NCBI GenBank assembly: GCA_025506515.1
Contig: CM046454.1
Location: forward strand, 63,062,114 to 63,126,113
DNA length: 64,000 nt
Direction of reading: 5' to 3'
Source: Flaveria trinervia
Lineage: Eukaryota > Streptophyta > Magnoliopsida > Asterales > Asteraceae
How positions within the stretch are numbered: position 1 is the first letter of the stretch; each line of letters starts with the position of its first letter. The notes beneath the pieces are model-generated. The model was given only the letters and a program-made list of their open reading frames with translations. It had not been told where the DNA came from and did not search any database. Shown here piece by piece: positions 33,710 to 44,066 of the stretch. The translations under genes were made by a program, and so were the position numbers.

Positions 33710-34674
33710 ACCCGTTGCTAAAAGGCTCATAGGTGTACATAATACTTTGAACTAGATGATATAAATAATAGCTTGCAATGAGTATGTGCTCATGGAGGGC
33801 TATGGCAGGAAACCATTGAAAGGAAGAAACGTATTGAAAAGTGCTGTCATGTATGCGATTAATCAACAAAGGCTTTGGAATTTCGTCTATCTCTTATCCT
33901 CTTTTTTAAAAGTTCAAAGTTTTTCTTATTCTAGAATCCTAATTTTTCCATAATACAGTTCGACTTTCTAAAACTTATGATGAGCGAGGCTAAATAAACA
34001 CAATCTTCTCTAGCTTGTTGCTCCCTCTTTATACAAACAAATTATGTCCAATATTTGTCACCAAAATCATTTAGCATACAAGCATTTCCAAATCAAACAC
34101 AAAAACTTGACTTGCTATATATTGCTCATCGCTTGCAAGTATGTCGCATTTAACTTCACATTAACAAAAACTCAAACTCTTGTATCATAATTCTTGTGTT
34201 TGAGAGTCTATATGTTAATGTTCTTTTTAAATAAGTGTCTATTTCTATCTATAATTGTTCTTGTTTGGTAAAATAATTAGCGAATACTATGAATACGTGC
34301 GCGCGCACACACTTGTCACGCTCTCATATATCACGCTCTCATATATCATGTAGGTGCAAAATGTTATATTCAATATTGATTGTCTAATAGCTTGGTTATA
34401 ATGAATTATTCATCATTGTTTTATTCATATTATACTAAAGCCTATTGTGAGTAACATGAAGTTCTATGATTTGGCAAAAACTTAGATTTTCAAATGCTTT
34501 TGTTTTTGTAATTTTTTTCATTCTGATTTTTAAGTTGACTGCCAATTACTTGAAAATCTAACACTAAATTTTGAGATGACAGCCCGTGATATGCACGACA
34601 AATGAAAGAAATAGATTGGGGAATAGTATTGGACACCGCCTCCCTCCTCCTATACAAACAACATTGTGACATCC

Positions 34675-34933
34675 TATATAAATCTTATATCGGCCGTGGA
34701 CAAGAGAGATTTTGATTCATAAGTAATGTCCTGCCTCTAAAATCATCAACGACTTTTGGGTTTATTGGCTGAGGATGAAAGGAGAACTCCGCAGTTAAAC
34801 ATGTTCAAGTAGGAGCAATCTAGGGACCGGTGACCTCTTTGGGAAGTTTTCACCCGGGTAATCAAAAACAAATCCTTGAGTTTCTCGTAGACAAAACGGA
34901 CAATTTTGATGGTATGAGAGGTCAAGTGTTACA
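34675..34933 (+). mobile_element. Cassandra-like TRIM LTR (contains 5S rRNA sequence)
   Basis: TGTGACATCCTATATAAATC to GTCAAGTGTTACA, 259 bp. Start, length, end and an internal 5S-like segment (34783-34853) match the known Cassandra family, non-coding LTR elements whose LTRs carry 5S rRNA promoter sequence. No primer site follows and no target duplication is visible (AACAT versus CACAC), so it is a solo or decayed LTR. The open frame 34830-35039 runs through it and is not a gene. Confidence 0.8.
34783..34853 (+). other. 5S rRNA-like segment with Pol III control region
   Basis: AGAACTCCGCAGTTAA at 34783 and GGTGACCTC...GGGAAGT at 34829-34847 match the 3' two-thirds of plant 5S rRNA in order and spacing. 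This covers the positions of the internal A-box, intermediate element and C-box. Substitutions (for example AACATGTTCAAGTAG for the A-box region) show it is not an active 5S gene sequence. Confidence 0.85.
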
Positions 34934-35577
34934 CACACTCCCCTCAGTCATTGATTTTGGTTACAATTTGAACCATAGATGGAGTCACACGATAGCATTT
35001 GAAAATGCCTCAACTTTAGGCTTTGTTATAAACTTTTAAAATGTTGAGTCATCCTTATAAAACAAAACAAACAAAATACAACAATACTCCTTAATCTTAC
35101 ATTGTTGTATACCTTACCAATGAACTAGAACTTTTAACTATTTACACTAATAGTCTCTTTACTTCAGTAAGAGTCCTTGCAAAATTCTTTATAAAGAAGC
35201 TTTGACTTGTTATTCATAAGTGCATTCGGGAAGTGGAGAACGGAATTCAAATCCTTTGGTTAGCCTTTTGTAAAAATACATACGCACAGAAGCATTTAAA
35301 TTCTAGATTTTTAATCAACAGAAAACTTTACTATATTATATTTTTATTAATCTTTTCACCATCTTTATGTGTGTCAACTAAAAGTGAAGAATCTAATTAT
35401 GAAACACTTTACAACCCTAAACTTGCATTAACAGATGTAATTTCTCTCTTTTTACACACTTGTTCCCATCTTCCACTTCAAGTAATTGTTCTTGGAACAT
35501 AGAATATTTTTTTTTAAAAACGAATGATTTTTTTTTTATTATTAACCTTTTTTTCATTCAATTTCTTCTTTAATCCT
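34934..35577. other. AT-rich stretch, no gene
   Basis: No recognised feature. An open frame at 35233-35502 has a hydrophobic segment but no conserved domain, start context or neighbours to support it. Confidence 0.4.
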
Positions 35578-36180
35578 TAGTCACTACCACTATCTTCCCA
35601 CCCACCACCATCGACCAGCCACCACCACCAACCACCATAGTCACAACCACTATCACCACTGACCACCACCAACACAAATCACCACCAACCACTATCACTA
35701 CCACCAATAACCACCGGTCACCACCAACACCACAACCACCCTCACCAACAACCATTAGGGATAACGACAACCACCACAGACCGCCCCCAACATCGGCCGC
35801 ACCAACCACCACCGACCGCCACCCACCAACATCGGGAACCACTAGCCACCACCACCATCAGTCACCACCGACCACCACGGGGACCATCATCGGCCACCAC
35901 CCACCACCACTAATCACCACCATCCACCACTACTAGCAACCACCACCACTACTACCAATCACCATCGGCCACCACCACAACTAACAACTAGTACCGGTTA
36001 ACACCACCACCACTGGCCATCACCACCGATCGGCACCCACCACCATAGTGAACCACCGACCACCACCGCCATCAAGAACTATCGGCAAACACTGCGATCA
36101 CCACCCACCACCACAGGGAACTACCGGGCACCACCACCCACCACCACCGAGAACTATCAGCCACCACCATCGGTCATTAT
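35578..36180. repeat. CCA/CAC-rich low-complexity block
   Basis: About 600 bp of irregular (CCA)n with GACCACC and AACCACC variants. One strand is almost free of G runs and T. The minus-strand frame at 35570-35842 encodes Gly/Val/Trp repeats only and is rejected as a gene. 36181-36356 is AT-rich with nothing seen. Confidence 0.9.
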
Positions 36181-36361
36181 GATCATAACCACTTTTGTAT
36201 TCAATTTTTTATTATTTTCCTACTTAAAAAGCAACACAAAATAATAATTTATTTTTTTGTGTGATATAATAATAAGAATTAGAACTAATGTTGTTATACT
36301 ATTACTATTATTATAAATGTAATACAATTAATATTTTATATTGGCATTCAAAATTAATTAC

Positions 36362-37152
36362 TGTAAGGATTTCTTAAGTCTGATGCAACCCAAAACATCC
36401 AAAGTGTCTCAGCAACATGCACTAAGTACTGAAGTGAAGAATGCTTCGGAAGTTTTACACAATGCATTAGAAAATACTCTAAGTGTAAAATCTTCCAAAG
36501 CCAAGACCAACATCTTCCGAAGCCAAAGATGAAGTCTTCCGAAGCCTCAGAGACCAAGTCTTCCGAAGCTTCAAGTTATGAAGACAGATTTCTTCCGAAG
36601 ACTTTTAAGACATGCTTTTTCTGATGTACTTTTCTGTAAAGCTGGATACCTTTCCGCTGTACCTCTGCAAGTCACCAACTTACATGAGTTGGTGAAAAGG
36701 TCCATGCTTTTGGTAACTGTACATTGAGGTCTTGAGTCTGTATACTTTCTACTTTATGTACTTTATCCTTTTTGTAATAGATAAGGATGTGAGCTATGGC
36801 ATGTCATAGTCACAAGTCAAAAGGCAATCTGCCTTTTGACTCTACAATTGATTTTGTTTGTGTGTCTAGTCAATTGTATCCAGCTGGCTTTCAAAGTATA
36901 GCAGCTGTAGGATGTAGTATAAGTATCTCATGTTCTTGTATCTTTATCTTATGCTTTGAAACACTTGTAATAGAACATAGAGAAAGAAATATACTGCATT
37001 CTTGAAAACCATACTCTCTTGTTCTGTCTTACTTTACTTGTGCTCTTTGTATCACTTTGGTTAACCAGTTCACTGTTTGATTAAAGTTTAGTTAATCTCC
37101 TCTTTTGTGTCGTTGTGTTGTAATTGTGTTAAAGCCCTTAAACGGTCCTGCA
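36362..37152 (+). repeat. SIRE-like 5' LTR
   Basis: 791 bp, TGTAAGGATT...CGGTCCTGCA. A cluster of CTTC(C/G)GAAG palindromes occupies 36447-36600 (about five copies plus CTTCCAAAG). Short frames (36341-36532, 36796-37005) are not genes. Confidence 0.95.
36447..36600 (+). promoter_or_regulatory. CTTCNGAAG palindrome cluster in LTR
   Basis: GCTTCGGAAG near 36448, then CTTCCGAAG near 36509, 36533, 36557 and 36592, spaced about 24 bp for the middle three. It lies in the LTR's upstream part, where transcription-factor sites are expected. The same motif recurs at 39564-39712 and 43519-43836 within the element and at 48058-48225 in the other LTR. Confidence 0.6.
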
Positions 37153-37154
37153 AT

Positions 37155-37166
37155 TGGTATCAGAGC
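37155..37166 (+). other. primer-binding site, tRNA-iMet
   Basis: TGGTATCAGAGC two bases after the LTR's CA end. Confidence 0.92.
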
Positions 37167-37232
37167 TTCCAGGTTTGATATAAGTCTAACCATCTTAAGA
37201 TCCCTCACACACACAAAAACTAAACTCTTCAA

Positions 37233-39862
37233 ATGGCTTCCATCTCAAAGACTGATATGGAGACTGGAACCATGAACAAATCCCCACTGATCACTCTTGA
37301 TGATTTTGACACTTGGTGCATGAGGATGGAAGGTTCATCAGGTCTCTTGACTCAAGAATGTGGGAATCTGTTGTAAATGGACCTTTCATACCCAGCACCC
37401 CCTCTGCTACTGGTGCTGGTATGATCCCTAAAGATATGGCCAACTACTCAGATGAAGATAGGAAGAGTAGAGATTGATAGGAAGGCCATGACTGCTCTTC
37501 AGACTGCTCTCCCAAACTCTGTATACAGAGGTTTTAAGAAGTGCAAAAAGCTAAACAGTGTGGGATGCACTGAAGCTGATGTATGAAGGCCTTTGAAGCC
37601 AAGGAGAACAAGAAAGATCTTCTGAAGCAGCAGTTTGAAAATTTCACCTTCAAAGCAGGTGAAACCATGACCCAACAATACTTCAGGTATGTTGAGATTG
37701 TGGATACCCTAGTGGATGGAGGAGTACCTCTTGAGAACAGGGACATTGTAAGGAAGTTCATGTCCTCACTTCCTAGGCAATGGACACACTATTGTGTGGT
37801 GATCAAGAGGACTGAGAACCTTAAAACTCTTACTCTGACAGAGTTGTATGGGATTCTCAGTGGATACCAGATGGAATGAACATGCAAGGTCATCTGGAAA
37901 CTCCAACAATCAAATGGGTTCAGCCCTTCATGTAGTTGAAAGGGACAGCATAGAACCCCAACATCATCTCATATGCTACCCTGACAACTCACATAAGGGT
38001 CCTTTCATCACCTCCCAGAGACACCAAGAGAGAACTTTACTCAAGGAAGTCCATTCCAAGAGACAAGTTCTTCTCAAGCCTTTGTGTCTACTGATGAAAG
38101 CTGTGGGAATTATCTCTTCACTCTTGAAGACCTGGACTGTATTCATCCAGATGACCTGGAATACATGGAGATAGTTCAGCAGATGGCTCTCCTCACTCAT
38201 AGAGCCAAGAAGTTCTACAAGAGAACAGGAAGAAGATTTCCAAGCAATGCTATCAGTGGAAAGTTTGGGCTGGATAAAAGCAAAGTTAAGTGTTACAACT
38301 GCAACTTATGGGTCACTTTGCTAGGGAGTGTAAGGCACCTAAAGAAAATGGGGGCCAAACACAACCCAGACCAAACTACACTGACAAAGCTCCTCAGTCT
38401 GAGAAGACTAAGCAACATGCTGTTGTGCTGTTGAAGAAGGAGGTTTGACTGGAGTTTTCAGGTGGAAGATGCTTCTCCAAACCAAGCACTGATGGTGATC
38501 ATGATGAAGCCAAGGTATTGGAACATCTCTGTACTCCTGAATGCATTGCTAAAGTAAATAGATACAGGTCCTACAACTTGGAGATGAGATCTGATCTTGA
38601 GTCCTTAAACATTTTAAAATCTGATTTTAGAAAGTCTGAAAATGATTATAAACTGAAAATAGAGGACTTAGAGAAAACCATTTCAGCTCTAAAACATGAA
38701 CACACAGACTTTAGAACTCAAATTCAAGATCTCATAACCAAGCTAACTGAGTGCCAGGCTGAGCTTGTGATCAGCAAAGCCAGGGCAGAAAAGAGTGTTC
38801 TTGAAGAAGAGACCTTCAAGAACATGATATCCTCATCCCTGCACAACAAAGTGTGCTATCAAAACAGACAGGGACTGGGATCAATGAGATAGCTCCTCCA
38901 CACACAATCTTGTCTGTAAGATCTCCTAGATGTGGAACTTGTGAAGATGAGCTTCCTCTCATAGATCCTATAAGTGAGGATGATGAAGAAGTGATAGTGA
39001 AGAATTCCTCTGAGAAGAGTGAGATGAGGATTCTTCCAAGGGCCACTATCCTTCTGAGGAGAAGAAATCAACTGTGATGACCAAGTCTAAGAGAAAGAAC
39101 TTGATCAGGAAGAGCAAAAGGAAAGCAAAGAAGGCTCAAGAAATCAAGGCTACTTTTGATGCTAAGCAGAAACAAGTTTTTATCTCTGCAGGTTTCAAAG
39201 TAGTAAAGACTGAAGACATCAACCAAGACTCCTCAGCTAAGAGTATTAGTTCATGTTCAAATCATCACAGTGCAAAGAAAAAGACTGAGCTGCTGTGTAC
39301 CACTACTGCACAGCCTGGACCATCAAACTCCAAGAACAGTTCACCGCCCAAAAGAACTGTCTCAGCATCTACCAAGATGAAGGTGGAGAAGGAATGTGAC
39401 CAAAGCCAGTCTTGCTCTCAAAAGGAGACTCCTTTGAAGAAGAAAATGTTATGTGTCATGTGTGAAAGTACTTCTCACATTGCCAAGGATTGCCCATACA
39501 ATCCTAAAAGTACCATCCACATGACCAATTCAAAGACTTCAAAGAATCTCAAGAAGTCTCAAGCTTCGGAAGGAAAGTCTGTTTCCTTCGGAAGCTCCAA
39601 ATCAAAGAAGAGGTAAATGGAAAATTACCTTCGGAAGTAAAATTGGTCTCGGAAGAAAGGAGTTCTTTCGAAGCACTAAAGTCTGCTGCAGTGACTGTAG
39701 AATCTTCCGAAGGTTCAGTCATCAAAATGTGTGAAGTTCCAAAAGCTTCTAAGGTTTTGAAGGTCAAGTCCAAGACTCCAAAGGTGGTGTGGAAGTCTAA
39801 GAAAGACCAAATGACTGAAATTTCTCCATCAACAACAGCTGAAGATCCCATAGTACAACCAT
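37233..39862 (+). pseudogene. SIRE-like Gag, multiply frameshifted
   Basis: ATG at 37233 (M-A-S-I-S-K-T-D-M-E-T-G) after the leader. The frame is lost near 37333 where one T of G-F-I-R is missing, and resumes in other frames: Q-Q-F-E-N-F-T-F-K-A-G-E and Y-F-R-Y-V-E-I-V (37600-37870) are typical copia Gag. A zinc knuckle near 38290 starts C-Y-N-C but its G-H-F-A-R-E-C half is in another frame. A coiled-coil stretch (38580-38870, L-E-S-L-N-I-L-K and D-L-E-K-T-I-S-A-L-K) and a basic serine/lysine-rich region follow, with an intact second knuckle C-V-M-C-E-S-T-S-H-I-A-K-D-C near 39452. At least five single-base shifts. The product would form the element's particle. CTTCNGAAG motifs fall in the coding 3' end in two different frames. 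Confidence 0.85.
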
Positions 39863-39959
39863 AGGATCTATTACTGTTGCATTACCTCTCTATACACTTA
39901 GGGCCCAAGACAAGTAAGGCTTGGGTTTCCAAATGTAACTAATCATTTTCTTTGTGCAG

Positions 39960-41691
39960 GAACAACTCAAGACAAACAGGAATGTCTGGATAATTGACAG
40001 TGGCTGTTCCAGGCACATGACAGGCAATAGGTCTCTACTCCATAATTGAGAGAATTGATGGAGGACCAGTTGCTTTTGGAGGACATGAAGGTGGTTACAT
40101 TTCTGGAAGGGGCAAGGTCACAAATGGTAAGCTCAGCATCGAGAAGGTAAACTTTGTTAAGGAGCTTGGGTACAATCTTCTGAGTGTATCCCATTTTGTG
40201 ATCAGAGTCATAACATGCTCTTTACTGAGCATGAGTGCATTGTTCTCAAGCCAGGAGTGGTCATTCCTCATGAGCATATCCTGCTCAGAGCCCCAGGAAA
40301 GGGAACATGTACAAGATGGATTTGCAAGAAACATCTCCTTCTGGAGAAGTTTCATGCTTTCTATCTAAAGCAAATAGTGATGAGTCTTTCCTATGGCATA
40401 AAAGAATGTGCCATGTAAACTTTAAGAACATAAATAAATTGATTAAACATGATCTGGTAACTGGAATGCCAAGAAAGAGTTTACAAGTGATGATCTTTGT
40501 GTTGCATGCCTGAAAGGGAAGCAACACAAGGTATCTCACAGCCTAAGGAAAAGAACTCCATCACTACTCCCCTACACTTGTTACATATGGATCTCTTTGC
40601 CCCACCAGTGTATGAGTTTAGGAAGGACCTCTTACTGTTTGGTGATCACAGATGACTTTACAAGATTCACTTGGGTCTTTTTCCTTAGAACTAAGGATGA
40701 AACCCCTGAGATTCTGAAGAATTTCATCTTAAAAGTTGAGAATCAATGTGATCATAAGGTCAAAACCATAAGATGTGATCAAGGAACTGAATTCAAGAAC
40801 CAAATCCTTGATACATTTTGTGATGAAAAAGGTATTACAAGACAATATAGTGCTCCCAGGACTCCTCAGCAAAAACGAGTTGCTGAGAGGAGAAACAGGA
40901 CACTTATTGAAGCTGCAAGAACTATTTGTCTGACTCTAAACTGCCTCACCTTCTGGGCAGAGGCAGTTAATACTGCTTGCTATGTGCAGAACAGAGTTTT
41001 AGTAGTTAAGACACATGGTAAGACCCCTTATGAACTTTGGCACAAGAGGAAACCTTTCATTGGTTTTCTCAGGTCATTTGGATGTCCCTGCACCATCTTG
41101 AATACCAAAGATCAAATCGCCAAGTTTGCTGAGAAATCAGACGATGGACACTTCATTGGATACTCCTCTCAAGCTAAAGCTTATAGAGTATACAATCTCA
41201 GAACTAGAATAGTTGAGGAGTCAGCCAATGTGACTTTCAATGAACACACACCATGTGTTGCTGGTTCTGGTCCGGATTGGCTGTTTGATCTTGATTTAGT
41301 TACCAACTGTTTTAACAAATCTTGTGAGCATGTTTCAGGATCTGCAGAAAATTTAAATACAGGTGATCCTGACCCAAGATTTGAGCTAGGAAGATCTTCA
41401 AGTCATACATCTTCAGCTCCAGTTGAAACTACTTCAACAAATGAAGTTTCTATCAGCACAACAATGACAAATTCAGCTGATACATCTGGTATGCCTTCAA
41501 ATTCCAGCTCAGAGGCTTCTCAACCAGATAAAGACACCTCAATTGTAGAAGACAACAATGGTGATGGTGATAGTGATCAGGAATTTCTTGATGCTAATAA
41601 CCATACCATAGATGACAACATCAATGATGTCACACACTCATTGGATCAAGTTAATTTTGATAAGTGTGATAATGTGGAGGGTAATCTTTAA
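39960..41691 (+). pseudogene. SIRE-like protease and integrase
   Basis: Protease: W-I-I-D-S-G-C-S-R-H-M-T-G near 39988, the usual copia active site with catalytic Asp present; the frame shifts just after (near 40035). The GAG-pre-integrase segment F-L-W-H-K-R-M-C-H-V-N-F lies at 40387, with C-L-K-G-K-Q-H in another frame near 40508. Integrase core, open from 40597 to 41691: V-I-T-D-D-F-T-R-F-T-W-V, R-C-D-Q-G-T-E-F-K and T-P-Q-Q-K-R-V-A-E-R-R-N-R-T-L, so the D, D and E positions are present, although the usual N-G after T-P-Q-Q is K-R. The tail is Ser/Thr-rich linker. Cuts the polyprotein and inserts the cDNA copy. Confidence 0.92.
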
Positions 41692-43377
41692 GCCCAGATC
41701 TAAATTTCTCAAATTTGGATCTCTCTCAGCAACTTGCTGTGATCCCTCAGCTAAGGATCCACAGGTCTCACCCCACCACAACATCATTGGAGATGTTGAC
41801 ACAGGGGTAAGAACAAGAGGACAAACTCATGAAGCAAATATTTGTCTTCACTCTTGTTTCTTATCTCAGATAGAGCCAAAGAAAGTTGATGAAGCTCTAA
41901 AGGATGGAAGTTGGGTTGAAGCTATGCAACAAGAGCTGCTTCAATTCAAAAGGCAGAAAGTTTGGAACCTTTGTCCACTTCCTCATGGAAAGAGTACCAT
42001 TGGAACCAAATGGGTTTTTAGGAATAAGAAGGATGATAGAGGAATCATCATCAAGAACAAGGCAAGACTAGTTGTTCAAGGATACACACAAGAAGAAGGG
42101 ATTGACTACACTGATGTCTTTGCTCCTGTAGCGAGACTAGAAGCTGTTAGGATATTCCTGGCATTTGCTGCATCCAAGAACTTCAAAGTCTATCAACTTG
42201 ATGTAAAGTGTGCTTCTTATATGGAGTGATTGATGAGGAGGTTTATGTCAAACAACCACCTGGTTTTATAGACCCTGATCATCCTGATTATGTCTGCAAG
42301 CTTGACAAAGCTCTTTATGGGCTGCATCAGGCACCCAGGAAGTGGTATGAGACACTATCTGAGTATCTCTGTAAACATGGTTACAGGAGAGGTGCTATAG
42401 ATGGAACTCTCTTCATCAAAGGACAGGGAAATGACTTATTGCTGGTTCAAGTATATGTAGATGACATCATCTTTGGTTCAACCAATCCAAAGCTCTGTAA
42501 AGACTTTGAGAAGCTGATGAAAGACAGATTTGAAATGAGTTCAATGGGAGAACTCAACTTCTTTCTGGGAATTCAAGTGAAGCAGGTTGAGGATGGCATC
42601 TTCATAAGTCAGTCAAAGTATGTTCAAGACATACTCAAGAGGTTCAACATGACTGATTGTAAGATTGCTAAGACACCCATAGCCAGAAACCACTCCCTTG
42701 GTCCAGATCTTGAGGGGCAGTGTGTAGATGAACACTATACAGGGCTATGATTGGGTCTCTTATGTATCTTACAGCTAGCAGGCCTGATATCATGTTTGCT
42801 ACATGTATTTGTGCAAGATATCAAGCCAACCCTAAGATGTCTCACTTAATCACTGTGAAAAGAATTTTAAGATACCTCAAAGGTGCTTCAACACTTGGTC
42901 TATGGTATCCAAAGAATCCTAATTTCAATCTGTATGCCTATACAGACAGTGATTATGGTGGTTGCAACATGACTGCAAAGTCTACATCTGGGGGATGTCA
43001 ATTTCTTGGTGGAAGGATTGTCTCATGGCAATGCAAGAAACAATCCTGTGTGTCTGCATCAACTGCTGAGGCTGAATACATTGCTGCTGCAAGCTGCTGT
43101 GCTCAAGTGCTTTGGATTCAAAATCAGATGCTGGACTATGGATTAACTTCAAAGAGACTCCTATCCACATAGACAACAATAGTGCTATCTCTATCACTGA
43201 GAACCCTGTGCAGCACTCAAGGACAAACACATCAACATCAGGTATCATTAATAAGAGATAATTATGAAAAGGGTTAATTAAACTTGTCAAGTTCACACAG
43301 ATGACCAATATGCTGATTTGTTTACAAAGGCTTTTGATGAACAAAGATTTAAATATCTAATATCAGCTATGGGATGA
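41692..43377 (+). pseudogene. SIRE-like reverse transcriptase and RNase H
   Basis: RT starts at E-A-L-K-D-G-S-W-V-E-A-M (41890), with G-T-K-W-V-F-R-N-K, A-R-L-V-V-Q-G-Y-T-Q-E-E-G-I-D-Y and Y-Q-L-D-V-K. One base is lost near 42208 (D-V-K-C-A-F-L-Y-G restored in the next frame). Catalytic Y-V-D-D-I-I-F-G-S-T lies near 42455. Another shift near 42735 precedes M-I-G-S-L-M-Y-L-T-A-S-R-P-D-I-M. RNase H has Y-T-D-S-D-Y-G-G, S-A-S-T-A-E-A-E-Y and I-D-N-N-S-A-I, with breaks near 43150 and 43225. The end A-M-G followed by TGA at 43375-43377 is the normal pol end for this lineage. Non-functional as read. Confidence 0.92.
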
Positions 43378-43518
43378 TCAACCTTGAGTAAATTTTTCTT
43401 AAAACTAATTCTTATTATTTCTTAAAATGTGTGTTCTAAGTTGTCTAGTCAATCATCTTCATAAGCTCATGTTTTCTTGGATTGGAAGATTTCTTTAGAT
43501 TAATTGATGATTTTATAC

Positions 43519-43836
43519 TTCGGAAGTTATTCATTTTAACTTCGGAAGAAAATCACATCTTCAAAATATTTAACTATCTAAGAAATTATCTTCGGAAGAA
43601 TTTCAAATTTTATCTTCCGAAGCTTAAATAGTTATCTTAGATACTTACTTTTCAAGGACCATTTCCTTCCGAAGCAAAATTAACTCTCGGAAGCTATATT
43701 GATCCCTATACAAAGCTTTCAAGTTAATTTTTCTTCCGAAGCAAAATCATCAAATACTCTCAGGAATTCTTCCGAAGTCATTTTAGCTTCGGAAGCTTTT
43801 TCATTAAAACTTCCGAAGATAATTTACCTTCGGAAG
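43519..43836 (+). promoter_or_regulatory. CTTCNGAAG palindrome cluster before env-like region
   Basis: Ten exact copies of CTTC(C/G)GAAG in 318 bp: 43519, 43540, 43590, 43614, 43666, 43733, 43769, 43787, 43810 and 43828, in both C- and G-centred forms, plus variant TCTCGGAAG at about 43685. It lies between the pol stop and a TATA-like box. Chance frequency of a 9-bp motif with one two-fold position is far below this. Function is inferred, not shown. Confidence 0.7.
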
Positions 43837-43961
43837 CTTTTCGAATTCCAAGAAAACTACTTTTTGAGCAAAAAGAAAACTACTTTTCAGAGGTGGGACC
43901 GACGTTCGGATTTCAAAGTTTATCCTCTTTCATTAACTTTATCTGAAATCCCTCTCTCACA

Positions 43962-44066
43962 TATAAACCCAACGTTTCCCCCTCTTCTCTCATCTGATTT
44001 TCATCCAAACCTAAAACCCAAAATCTTCTCTCTGAAATTTCTTCTTCATCTCTAAGCTACCTCACA
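43962..44066 (+). promoter_or_regulatory. candidate internal promoter and leader of env-like region
   Basis: TATAAA at 43962-43967 in the context CACATATAAACCC, followed by a pyrimidine-rich stretch (CCCCCTCTTCTCTCATCTG from 43978) and a leader rich in CT up to ATG at 44067, whose context is CTCACAATGGC. Box-to-ATG distance is 105 bp. This layout is that of an ordinary plant Pol II promoter and suggests separate transcription of the downstream region. Confidence 0.5.

Noticed and set aside
35233..35502. 89-residue frame with a hydrophobic segment
   Set aside because: No domain, AT-rich surroundings, start deep in non-coding DNA; length is within chance expectation.
35570..35842. Glycine/valine/tryptophan-rich minus-strand frame resembling a glycine-rich protein
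   Set aside because: Produced by the CCA-rich low-complexity block; no signal peptide, promoter or regular residue period.
38816..40539. Several minus-strand open frames in the SIRE-like element
   Set aside because: Antisense shadows of gag and protease sequence with no domain of their own.
36447..43836. Heat-shock elements (TTCnnGAA)
   Set aside because: CTTCNGAAG has one, not two, bases between TTC and GAA, so it does not fit the canonical element.
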